From the NCBI GenBank assembly GCA_965226025.1, contig CBDDCD010000003.1, positions 3,038,001 to 3,102,000 on the forward strand: a stretch of DNA of 64,000 nt. The letters are read 5' to 3'. How positions within the stretch are numbered: position 1 is the first letter of the stretch; every line of letters begins with the position of its first letter. This document shows positions 46,039-53,893 of this stretch, in pieces. The translations under genes were made by a program, and so were the position numbers. Below the pieces are notes generated by a model. It was given only the letters and a program-made list of their open reading frames with translations, ran no database searches and was not told where the DNA came from. This stretch comes from Moanibacter sp965226025. Its GTDB lineage: Bacteria > Verrucomicrobiota > Verrucomicrobiia > Opitutales > UBA2987.

Positions 46039-46833
46039 TTACCGCACACACCCGGAAAATGTCCTTCCCTTAACTGGAAAGTATTCCGGACCCTCTCCAT
46101 CGCGGGTGTAGATTGACCGGGAAGACATGTAGGAAAGAGCGATGGCTCGGCGCCACATGTCGGATCTGTTTGGGGCGGTGCAATGGGGCACGAGAGAGTG
46201 GAAAAAAAGACCACCACCGGCACGAACGGGGGCCGAAACTGCCTTCCCCGCATCGTAGGCGCCCTCCTCGACAACGAAATCGTCGGTTACCCTGACATGG
46301 GGGAGAGAACCTGTGCGATGCCCACCTGACAGGACTTTCATGCATCCGTTTTCTTCGTTGGCGTCGTCGAGAGCGAACCAGCAGCTGCAAAGGCTCATCG
46401 GTTCGATGGGCCAGTAAGGGGAATCCTGGTGCATACCCTTGGCCGAGCCAACACTGGGCGGTTTCAGAAGGAGTGCATTGCGAAACATCCTCAAGTCGGA
46501 GCCGAGGATCTGTTCAATAATGCCGACGATGGTTTCATTCAGCCCCAGTCGTTGGAAAAGGTCGTCGTTCTCTACCAGATCATCGATCTTGCGGATCCCG
46601 TCGCCGGGGTGGTCCACTTTGAGCTCTCCTCGTGTAACGCGGGGTTCGGTCTGAATTCGGAGCTTATCGCTGTTGCGGTCGCCGTGGGTGTATTCCCGAA
46701 GGCGCGAGCGGAGGCCTTTGAGTTGGTCCTCGGGGATCAGGTCTTCAACCACGATGTAGCCATTCGCGTGGTAGAATCCGAGTTGCTCGCCATTGAGGCG
46801 CAATTTAGTGGCAGTGTCTGTTTCCTGAATCAT
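46039..46833 (-). CDS. Phytanoyl-CoA dioxygenase family protein (PhyH)
   Basis: 264 residues from the ATG at 46833; longer starts would overlap the upstream remnant's leader. Metal ligands H135-x-D137 (KGMHQDSPYW) and H217 (LVPHCTAPN), with the 2-oxoglutarate Arg region RRAIALSYM. It shares its layout with the protein at 35353 (GFYHANGYIVVEDL start, FSGCV end), so the two are probably recent paralogues. Substrate unknown. Confidence 0.83.
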   Translation of the reverse strand: MIQETDTATKLRLNGEQLGFYHANGYIVVEDLIPEDQLKGLRSRLREYTHGDRNSDKLRIQTEPRVTRGELKVDHPGDGIRKIDDLVENDDLFQRLGLNETIVGIIEQILGSDLRMFRNALLLKPPSVGSAKGMHQDSPYWPIEPMSLCSCWFALDDANEENGCMKVLSGGHRTGSLPHVRVTDDFVVEEGAYDAGKAVSAPVRAGGGLFFHSLVPHCTAPNRSDMWRRAIALSYMSSRSIYTRDGEGPEYFPVKGRTFSGCVR

Positions 46834-47020
46834 GGTCTCTAGCTGAGAGGAGTCTTGGAGCAATTTCGAGGATTTTTTGGAGCTGTCGTGCAGCTGTTGG
46901 CGAGTCTCGGTGCCGCGGTCTAGGTCAAATCTGCGCCTGAATGGTTCCACTTGCCTTGCCGGACGAAACATCCACGATCCCGATCGGAATCCAACCACCC
47001 ACGAAGGAGAAACAATAACG

Positions 47021-47296
47021 ATGTCCGCTGAGTATTCCGACCGGTTCGAAGTATCCCGGCATTACGCGATTTTCGGCAATCGACCGCTGGGGGCGGTCAA
47101 CCACACTCATATTCGGGCCTATGTCTTTCCATTTTACTCACCCACCGGCGTCATCATGTTGCAGGAGTGCCCGCCAGATCATTTGCACCATCAAGGGATT
47201 GGCGTAGGGCAGGACTTTGTAAACGGCCACGACTTTTTGGCCTCCTCGAACTGTTTGTTCCGATCTCTTCTCATCAGGCCGTCATGCTGGCAGTAG
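47021..47296 (+). pseudogene. DUF6807 (PmoA-like) protein, N-terminal remnant
   Basis: A good ribosome binding site (GAAGGAGA) precedes ATG 47021. The sequence reads DRFEVSRHYAIFGNRPLGAV, then VIMLQECPPDHLHHQGIGVG and QDFVNGHDF, which is the conserved start of DUF6807 proteins found near sugar-related oxidoreductases. Homology stops at about 47240, where the frame enters DNA antisense to the convergent PhyH gene. About 75 residues of an expected 300 or so remain. Confidence 0.65.
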
Positions 47297-48237
47297 TCGG
47301 ATTGGGGCCTGAGGGATGTGCGGCCGGCGGCTGGTTCGGTGTCAAAGAGGCTGCAGTAATGGTCCGCGCTTGATGCCGCTCCGGTGCCGGGCGGCCCCAG
47401 TTCCGATCTCTCCAGGGGCCGGTCATTCTTGCCGAAGGGAAACATTCCGTAAATGTCCATGAGGCCACTGAAGCGGATTGGGTTTCGATCGAGGATTTCT
47501 TGAGTTACTGTGTCCCGAAAGGGTTCCTGCATTTGCAGACGGGGTCTGGAATATTCGTTCAGGATCATCATACGATGGCCGGGGATTTTCCTTGGAAAGG
47601 AGCCGTGCCAGACATGGTCACCAAACACGAGAGCGGATCCGGCCGGCGCCTCGATGGGATGCAGTTTTCTCGCCCAGACCTTCGATTCTTCGGGTGACGG
47701 CCCCCGCCGCCACCGATGACTGCCAGGGACAAAGCCCAAACAACCGTTCTCCTTCGAGTAGTCGGAGAGAAGGTAGTTCGTGTTAACGTGGTTCGCTTCG
47801 CCCGGGAAGGTCCGACGGGTTTGGTCCGTCCAATCGCAGTGGACTGCTGTATGCAGCTCGCCGGGGCCGTTCATCCACCCGTCACAGAGACTGAGAGTGC
47901 AGTTGGTCCCGATCAGGTACTCGGCTAATCCCAGGACGGCCGGGAGAAGAACCACTTTCTCGAATATCGGGTCGTCCCAGAGGATGAAACGGATGTTCTC
48001 GTTGCTCTCATTCCAGAAATCGCCCGAATCTCCGATCGAGCCGAAACGGTCCGAGACCACCCGAAGAAGCGCTTCCTTTACTTCCTCATGAAACTCCGGC
48101 GGCGCCACTTTCTCGGGCGGAACGACTGTGAAACCAAAGGCTTCCAGTTCTGCAATGTTGGTCTCGAGGCCGAGCTGCTGAAGCTCCCGATACAACATCG
48201 GCATGGATTCGGCGGATTCCCAGTCTTCGATCTTCAT
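47191..48237 (-). CDS. Phytanoyl-CoA dioxygenase family protein (PhyH), possible read-through C-terminus
   Basis: 348 residues. Metal ligands H133-x-D135 (AVHCDWTDQ) and His in GDHVWHGSFP (about 208-211), core ENGCLGFVPGSHRW. The family-like part ends around HYCSLFD (about residue 297). The last 40 to 50 residues are encoded by the antisense of the DUF6807 remnant and do not look like a PhyH terminus. A deletion between two convergent genes seems to have removed the original stop. The protein may still be functional. Confidence 0.75.
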   Translation of the reverse strand: MKIEDWESAESMPMLYRELQQLGLETNIAELEAFGFTVVPPEKVAPPEFHEEVKEALLRVVSDRFGSIGDSGDFWNESNENIRFILWDDPIFEKVVLLPAVLGLAEYLIGTNCTLSLCDGWMNGPGELHTAVHCDWTDQTRRTFPGEANHVNTNYLLSDYSKENGCLGFVPGSHRWRRGPSPEESKVWARKLHPIEAPAGSALVFGDHVWHGSFPRKIPGHRMMILNEYSRPRLQMQEPFRDTVTQEILDRNPIRFSGLMDIYGMFPFGKNDRPLERSELGPPGTGAASSADHYCSLFDTEPAAGRTSLRPQSDYCQHDGLMRRDRNKQFEEAKKSWPFTKSCPTPIP

Positions 48238-48450
48238 TGGGTGGTATCACAGATGATTTTCTTATTCGTAAGCTTCGTCGTAAGCTTTGTCGAACATCCT
48301 TGATTTGGAATATCCGCGCCATGATACCGAAGGCAGCTGATACTTGAGCAATGAGCCTTCGACGTTGGGACTTTCTATGAGAGAGCCTCACGATGATTCG
48401 AACCGAACGGGTGAGTGGATCGCGGTGTAGCTGTGTCGGATTCGATACAA

Positions 48451-48546
48451 TCGCGAGGTAAACTCGCTCCTACAACTGAGAGGGATGAATGCGCGTCCAT
48501 CCCGCGATTCTACCGAAAGGGATGTAGGAGCGGGTTAACCCCGCGA
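48451..48546. repeat. REP-like hairpins (GTAGGAGCG class), locus 3
   Basis: TCGCGAGGTAAACTCGCTCC with ACA at one end and TGTAGGAGCGGGTTAACC at the other, with an additional GCGCGTCCATCCCGCGA unit between. Same family as 19090 and 36894. The remainder of 48238-48619 is repeat DNA of the TTCGTCGTAAGCTTTGTCG type. Confidence 0.7.
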
Positions 48547-48619
48547 CTCTTCAGAAAAGGCAGACCATTCAATCTCCCTATCCTCTAACAGAATTCAGGT
48601 ATTCGAGCAGAGAAAAATG

Positions 48620-48656
48620 TTGACTCCCAGTCGGTTTACTCAATAAATTTGAGTAA
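48620..48656 (+). promoter_or_regulatory. Promoter with palindromic operator over the -10 box
   Basis: TTGACT (48620-48625), 17-nt spacer, ATAAAT (48643-48648). A palindrome TTACTCAA-TAAAT-TTGAGTAA (48636-48656) covers the -10 element, the position of a repressor site. The second gene of the operon encodes a winged-helix regulator, so autorepression is likely. The first ATG is 29 nt downstream of the palindrome. Confidence 0.65.
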
Positions 48657-48684
48657 TTAATAAATTAGAAATCAAAATACGAAA

Positions 48685-49302
48685 ATGAAAGAAGCGAACA
48701 TTGAACGTGTGCAGACGGATCTTGAGACCTTGCGGGGAGCGATGGATCTCGATTTGCCGTTTGATGAGAAGGACATCTGGTTGACTTTGGGCATAGCAGC
48801 ATCCCTTCTTCTGCCAATTTTGGTGAATCTTGAGGAGAGGCCGGAGGGAGCTGAATGGTTTTCCTTCCTGCCCATGGCGACATTAGGGTCAATTTCGGTA
48901 TACCGGATGATTCATCGTGCTTTTGCTTTCGCTCGGGCGACCAATGCAGGAATGAAAAAGGAGAGCCGATTCTCAGCTATTTTTGCAATCATCATTGTAC
49001 CATCGGCCTTTGCCCTGAAAAAGTGGGGGTTCGTAGCGGGCTTGCCCGATATGTCGGTGGCATCGGTTATTGGTGTGTCTGTTGGCTTGCTCTTCTGCCT
49101 ATTGCCCCTATGGAATCGTAATCTGGTATATTACCTGGGTTTCGGCCCCGCTATTATAGCCATAGGATTGGCAGCTCCCTTTTGCCCCAGGGATCTGTGG
49201 ATACCTTTCGTTCTTGCAGTCGTTATACTCGGAACGTTGGCGTCAGCAATGATCATGCGATGGCAGCTCGATCGAGCGAATCATTCAGGCCATGGAGCAT
49301 GA
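48685..49302 (+). CDS. Polytopic membrane protein co-transcribed with a regulator
   Basis: 205 residues, family not recognised. A short acidic N-terminus (about 35 residues) is followed by five or six hydrophobic helices (for example IWLTLGIAASLLLPILVNL, FSAIFAIIIVPSAFAL, YYLGFGPAIIAIGLAAPF, IPFVLAVVILGTLASAMIM). Such proteins paired with small MarR-like regulators are common, but their role is unknown. The 3' end overlaps the regulator gene by 11 nt. Confidence 0.75.
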   Translation: MKEANIERVQTDLETLRGAMDLDLPFDEKDIWLTLGIAASLLLPILVNLEERPEGAEWFSFLPMATLGSISVYRMIHRAFAFARATNAGMKKESRFSAIFAIIIVPSAFALKKWGFVAGLPDMSVASVIGVSVGLLFCLLPLWNRNLVYYLGFGPAIIAIGLAAPFCPRDLWIPFVLAVVILGTLASAMIMRWQLDRANHSGHGA

Positions 49303-49600
49303 GATCGACTTCAACGGCCTGGATTCTGCAGTCCATGGTCCGCTTCGATTGGGAGTCTTGACATCACTGCAGATCGAAGGGCCGCTGGATTTTACGACCT
49401 TGAAGAGGCGGCTTGATGCGGTGGATGGATCGCTTTCGATGCATTTACGAAAACTCGAAGAAGCGAGCTATGTGACTTGTAAGAAACGCTTTGTTGGGCG
49501 GCGTCCGAAGTCCACCTATCGCATCTCTTCGAAGGGCCGCCAAGCGTTGCGGGAATATCTGGATACGATGCAGGAGATCATCGATCGATCGAGGGGGTAG
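49292..49600 (+). CDS. Winged-helix transcriptional regulator (PF13601-like)
   Basis: 102 residues. GPLRLGVLTSLQIEGPLDFT, SLSMHLRKLEEASYVTCKKR as recognition helix and wing entry, then STYRISSKGRQALREYLDTM. This is the compact MarR/ArsR-like DNA-binding domain with a C-terminal dimer helix and no ligand domain. It overlaps the membrane protein gene, so both proteins come from one mRNA. The palindrome over the operon promoter is the natural candidate operator. Confidence 0.82.
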   Translation: MEHEIDFNGLDSAVHGPLRLGVLTSLQIEGPLDFTTLKRRLDAVDGSLSMHLRKLEEASYVTCKKRFVGRRPKSTYRISSKGRQALREYLDTMQEIIDRSRG

Positions 49601-49900
49601 TCGTCGGGTGGAGGGGAGTGAGAAGGATCAGGTGTCAGGGTTCAGGCGAACACTTAGTCGCTGCTCTCTCCTGAAACTTCCGAAATGCGGCGAATTCGAT
49701 TGCAGTGCACGATTCAGTGGACGAGCGCAATGATACCAGTCGAAGTCCACCGGTGGTGCAATCAATCGATCCCTTCGACTGTCGAAAACTCGGTGGCCGA
49801 CATCAGTGCACGACGGCAGAGGAATCATCTGGAATCCTCTTGTCGTCCACTCAATCGCGCACTGCGTTCGAATCTCTTCCCAAACCCTCGTCAAAGTAAG

Positions 49901-50048
49901 TTTCGTCCTGTTTAAAAGGCCACTCCGAGGCCCGGACATCGCTTAGTCCATACACTTCGTCGAACACACTTAGTCGGTTAAGCGCGGGCATCAAGTCGAC
50001 TAGGTGATTCGACTAATTGTAATCGACTAAGAGAGGGGAATAAGTGTG
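49901..50048. repeat. Heptamer-array element, locus 5 (most complete)
   Basis: Left-arm heptamers at 49942, 49955 and 49969; right-arm heptamers at 49998, 50011, 50025 and 50038 (13-14-13). The leader TTTCGTCCTGTTT and the GGCCACTCCGAGGCCCGG hairpin match locus 4. The stretch 49601-49900 before it holds no recognised gene. Confidence 0.85.
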
Positions 50049-50241
50049 TTTTCGATCAATTGTCCCGATTGCCGACGCGAGGGCCAACCGGTTCGGCTCA
50101 CCCCCGGCGGGACTCGTCTCAGTCATCCTCTTCTCGAAGCCTTACGCGGTCACCCCTTCGGCCAGGCTCAGGGCAGGCCGACCGCGTCTACAACCTTCCG
50201 ATCTCCGGTTTCGTAGGCGGTCTCGTTAAGGTCGCACGGAC

Positions 50242-50410
50242 CTAGGAATCTGTCGGACTTTGCACTTCCCAACATGGCTGGACCTGCGATCGGAGGCTGA
50301 AGGATCCAAGTGGCGACCAAGTTGATTCCGACAGATTCCTTTTGCTAGGAGCCTGTCGGACGAAGTTTACCTTTTGCACAGCAATCCGAGGACAAAGTCC
50401 GACAGGCTAG
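50242..50410. repeat. CTAG-bounded MITE-like elements, copies e and f
   Basis: Copy e (50242-50340, 99 bp) starts CTAGGAATCTGTCGGAC and ends TTCCGACAGATTCC, with a core related to copies c and d. Copy f (50345-50410, 66 bp) starts CTAGGAGCCTGTCGGAC and ends GTCCGACAGGCTAG. The two lie almost end to end. Confidence 0.8.
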
Positions 50411-50783
50411 ATTTACACCACCGCGAGGGCGCGGGGGCCGTGGCGTTCGAAGAAGGATGAGGCCTGGGCCCGGAGTTCCCTCGCCGACATTCGGTTCTTG
50501 CGCCGCTACGGCCCGTTTCCGCCACTTCTCCTCGTCGACCGCTAGTTCGGCAATCCGTGATCTCATGCGCTCGCCGTCACTCCGGACGCGGTAGGGGCGG
50601 AGTCGGATTTCGTGCGAGATGCCGTGTCCGGTACACCTGGCCGAAGTCACCGCGGAGCGGGACGAAGGCGGGAGGACTCGGCCCACCTTGGGAAGGAAGC
50701 GTACATCGAGCGCTTCTTCCGTTGCGATCGGAGATCGTTCTATGATTGCGCCTGTATTGTTCTCGACCGATTCTCGATCAGGT

Positions 50784-51404
50784 ATGGCGTCACATCCGAC
50801 ACTGATCGTCATTGGGGGCTTCGCAGGAGCTGGGAAGAGTACGCTCGCACTAGAAATCGGAAAGAGGATGGGAATTCCCGTGTTCGAGATCGACCAGATG
50901 GCACGGAGTATCAGAGAGTCCCCGGACTTTCGAGGGGGCCAACGTGAACACTATGGTATCGCATTCGACCTCTTTTTCTCGATGGCACGACGATTGTTAG
51001 AGAATAGATGCAGCATAATCCTCGATCAGAACATGGGACATGCAGTGACATGGGAGAATGTCGAGAGGCTCATAGCTTCGATAGAAAACTTCGACCTGAG
51101 GATATTCATCCTCGATTGTCCGTTCGAAGTCTGTCTTGAAAGGGTGGATCAGAGAAGTATGCATCCGAACTATAAGGAGGTCACCGCCGAGACTGTTCGG
51201 GAGCACAAATACAAGTGGGATTTTCTCGAGAAGAATGATTTTCCCAGCGCAGCCAGGATCCTTTTGGTGGAACAGCGAATGGTTGGCCGGGCACATGGGA
51301 GAACGAATCGACGGAAGATTTTGGATGAGTGTCGGGAAGAAGGAGATCGACTTCGGCATTTCGCATCCGCCGAGTGGAATGCGTCAGGAGGTCAGTCAGA
51401 TTGA
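50784..51404 (+). CDS. P-loop kinase (zeta-toxin/AAA-kinase-like), C-terminus uncertain
   Basis: About 206 residues from ATG 50784. Walker A is GGFAGAGKSTLALEIG (residues 10-25). An acidic EIDQM segment follows, then CSIILDQNMGH as the likely catalytic/substrate strand and a LID-like CLERVDQRS region. The class phosphorylates small molecules or peptidoglycan precursors; no antitoxin gene is adjacent. From about residue 160 the sequence loses family character where an esterase fragment begins in another frame, so the 3' end appears replaced. Confidence 0.6.
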   Translation: MASHPTLIVIGGFAGAGKSTLALEIGKRMGIPVFEIDQMARSIRESPDFRGGQREHYGIAFDLFFSMARRLLENRCSIILDQNMGHAVTWENVERLIASIENFDLRIFILDCPFEVCLERVDQRSMHPNYKEVTAETVREHKYKWDFLEKNDFPSAARILLVEQRMVGRAHGRTNRRKILDECREEGDRLRHFASAEWNASGGQSD

Positions 51405-51534
51405 TGCGACCGGGCGATTTGTTGAAAGGCTCAGTTCCAAAGGCGGAACGATTCGATTCAATGTGCATGAAGGTGGGCATGAGATGGAGCAATGGAAGAA
51501 AGAGCTGCCTGGGGCGTTGCAGTGGCTCTTCGGA
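51316..51534 (+). pseudogene. Alpha/beta-hydrolase (esterase) C-terminal remnant
   Basis: In a frame different from the kinase: RFWMSVGKKEIDF, then RFVERLSSKGGTIRFNVHEG and GHEMEQWKKELPGALQWLFG. This is the end of an enterochelin-esterase-like hydrolase, with the catalytic His in EGGHE. The body of the enzyme with the nucleophile Ser is missing. Confidence 0.6.
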
Positions 51535-51999
51535 GAACCGCGGCAGTCTGGTTTGATACCTCGATGGTTCATCTTAGCACGTTCCGCGTCCGGAGGACAC
51601 GGACCACCTGTTTCGCCTAGCCCGGACATCTCAGATAGCGCCGATTAAAACCGGCAGTAAGTAGTGAATGAAAGAGTCATACAGTAAAGGTCTAGTCAAC
51701 CGTACTGGCCCCGAGTCATGGCGTCCTACCTGAGAGGGTATGGTGCAAGCGTTGAGAGGGGAAGATGCAGGCTGCGTGATTGAGCCGCGAAAGTCGGGCA
51801 ACGTATGGAGGGCCGACCCTCTTGAGATATGGGGAAGGCAACACTGGGCGGATCGCAAAGACGAAGAGCCGCCCAGCCTTTGCGCGGTCGAAGAGCGGGG
51901 CATGCATGGAAGCTTACTGAGCGGGAATCGGGAGAGCCGAGGACCGGCAGCGCAAATGGCAACGCTGTCCGAGCCGCGAATCCAAGGAGTAATGCGGCG

Positions 52000-53481
52000 A
52001 TGAACGGTCAACGGCAGTCGGACAGGTGCGTAGTACCGTGGAAGGCGGCGAACAAAGGGGGTGCTGGGGCACAACTGGCGGAGTGGCCGGAGGGAAGGGA
52101 CCTGCCCAAGGGGAATCCTCAAGAGCAAACCAACCGCCGAACACAGGATCGGGAAAGGTTGCAACAAGCGCTGGAGAGGGTACGGCAAGCGGCCAAGAAA
52201 GATAAAGGAAAGGTGTTCACCAACCTGTGGCACCATGTCTACGATGAAGGGCGGTTGCGGGAGGCCTATTACGGGCTCAAACGCAAAAGCGCCCCTGGAG
52301 TGGATGGAAGGACCTGGCGGGAATACCAGGATGAGCTGGAAAGCAACCTCGAGAACCTGTCACAGCGACTCCGCCGCGGCAGCTATCGAGCCAAGCCGGT
52401 AAAGCGGCACTATCTACCCAAACCCGATGGGCGACAGAGACCTATCGGGATACCGGTCCTGGAAGACAAGATCGTGCAACGGGCGACAGCCGAAGTGCTC
52501 AATGCGATCTACGAAGAACGATTCCTGGGCTTCAGCCATGGGTTTCGGCCAGGACGCAAACAGCACGACGCGCTGGACGCGCTCTACGTAGGCATCACGC
52601 AAAGGAAGGTGAATTGGTTGCTCGACGCAGACATAAGTGGATTCTTCGATGCCATGGTCCACGAGTGGCTGGTACGTTTCATGGAGCACCAGATACAGGA
52701 TCAACGGGTCATCCGACACATCAAGAAATGGCTCAAGGCGGGAATCCTGGAAGAGGAAGAATACCGCCGCAGCGAAGAAGGCAGTCCGCAAGGCGGGAGC
52801 ATATCGCCCCTGCTCAGTAACGTCTACCTTCACTATGTGCTGGACCTGTGGGTGAAGCAATGGAGAAAGAAGCACAGTCGCGGGGAGGTCATCGTGGTTA
52901 GATATGCTGATGACTTCGTGATGGGCTTCCAGTATCGCAGTGACGCGGAACAGATGCGTAGCGCCCTGTTCGAACGGTTAGCCCATTTCGGGCTGACGCT
53001 GCATCCGCAAAAGACACGGTTGATCGAGTTCGGACGCTTTGCGGCGTCGAATCGCAAGCAGCGGGGAGAAGGGAAACCTGAGACCTTTGACTTCTTGGGG
53101 TTCACCCATATCTGTAGTCGAACGAAACGGGGAGGGCGATATGCCCTTCGCAGGCAGAGTATGAAGAAGCGCTTCCGGGCCAAACTTGCGGAGCTCAAGG
53201 AAGAGCTCCGCCGACGGATGCATGAACCCATACCGAGGGTGGGCAGCTGGTTGCGGTCAGTCATTATGGGACACAACCGCTATCATGCTGTACCCGGCAA
53301 CATGGAACTGCTTGAGCGATTCCGCCGGGGGATTCTGCGCCATTGGTATCGGACGCTCAAACGGCGAAGTGACAAAAGCAAGATTACCTGGCCTGGCATG
53401 TATACTCTCGCGGACAAGTGGCTCCCACGGCCACGTATCTACCATCCATATCCGAATGAACGCTTGCGCGTCAGAACCTAA
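52000..53481 (+). CDS. ltrA: Group II intron reverse transcriptase/maturase
   Basis: 493 residues from ATG 52000, supported by AAGGAG upstream. RT blocks are KSAPGVDGRTW, GFRPGRKQHDAL, DISGFFDAMVH, SPQGGSISPLLSNVYL and the catalytic VVRYADDFVMG. The maturase (X) domain follows (LRSVIMGHNRYHAVPGN). No HNH endonuclease domain is present, as in classes that insert into hairpin or single-stranded targets. It splices the intron and copies it into DNA. Confidence 0.93.
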   Translation: MNGQRQSDRCVVPWKAANKGGAGAQLAEWPEGRDLPKGNPQEQTNRRTQDRERLQQALERVRQAAKKDKGKVFTNLWHHVYDEGRLREAYYGLKRKSAPGVDGRTWREYQDELESNLENLSQRLRRGSYRAKPVKRHYLPKPDGRQRPIGIPVLEDKIVQRATAEVLNAIYEERFLGFSHGFRPGRKQHDALDALYVGITQRKVNWLLDADISGFFDAMVHEWLVRFMEHQIQDQRVIRHIKKWLKAGILEEEEYRRSEEGSPQGGSISPLLSNVYLHYVLDLWVKQWRKKHSRGEVIVVRYADDFVMGFQYRSDAEQMRSALFERLAHFGLTLHPQKTRLIEFGRFAASNRKQRGEGKPETFDFLGFTHICSRTKRGGRYALRRQSMKKRFRAKLAELKEELRRRMHEPIPRVGSWLRSVIMGHNRYHAVPGNMELLERFRRGILRHWYRTLKRRSDKSKITWPGMYTLADKWLPRPRIYHPYPNERLRVRT

Positions 53482-53485
53482 GGGA

Positions 53486-53559
53486 AGAGCCCGGTGCGGA
53501 AGTCCCGCTCGCCGGGATCTGTGCGGGGGGTCCCCGGCGACGGGGATTCCTACCGCGAC
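53486..53559 (+). ncRNA. Group II intron domains V and VI
   Basis: Domain V spans about 53486-53520 (AGAGCCCGGTGCGG ... CCGCTCGCCGGGATCT), carrying the AGC catalytic triad region. Domain VI follows as the GGGGGGTCCCC/CGGGGATTCC stem, with a candidate branch A in CCTACCGC near the 3' end. Confidence 0.75.
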
Positions 53560-53893
53560 CACACTTCGTAGCGAGACGGCGTAGATCGCTGCGTGCCAAT
53601 GTCTTTCCGAAGCACGGCGGGCGACAGTGTGTTGAGACCCTCTGAGGTCGCTGGGCAAGGGAAGGCTTTGGCACGCGGTGAGATCCGTCGTCGTAGCAGA
53701 AGATTTGTGAGATGTTCGGGCTAGGTATGGCTCAGCCGGAGGCTCCTCTGTCCTTAAAAAGGGGACTTGACAAGAGAGCTGATCGAATGGTAGGATTCGG
53801 ATATAAGACGTTGGTTGTTAAATATTTATAGGATTTTCTGCTTGGAATTCGAGTAGACGGACTTATATCCCATGGGTTCAGATTCTTGGATTG

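Larger units (their letters stand above)
51634..53559 (+). mobile_element. Group II intron with ORF, boundaries fixed by the interrupted element
   Basis: 1926 bp. Boundaries come from comparison with the uninterrupted 182-bp element at 6924. It starts GATAGCGCCGATTAAAACCG, not the usual GTGYG, and ends CTACCGCGAC (AY end). About 365 nt of structured RNA precede the reverse transcriptase gene; domains V and VI follow it. Confidence 0.85.
51617..53724. repeat. 182-bp CTAG-bounded palindromic element, copy split by a group II intron
   Basis: 51617-51633 (CTAGCCCGGACATCTCA) plus 53560-53724 equals the inverted copy of 6924-7105, again 182 bp. The intron lies precisely between CATCTCA and CACACTTC. 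Confidence 0.88.

Noticed and set aside
50413..50600. Minus-strand protein tail ending SSFFERHGPRALAVV before MITE copy f
   Set aside because: It looks weakly protein-like but requires a frameshift and has no recognised family, so not listed as a pseudogene.
50784..51404. Zeta-toxin/antitoxin module
   Set aside because: The kinase has a P-loop but no adjacent epsilon-like antitoxin gene, and its C-terminus is replaced, so a toxin-antitoxin call is not supported.
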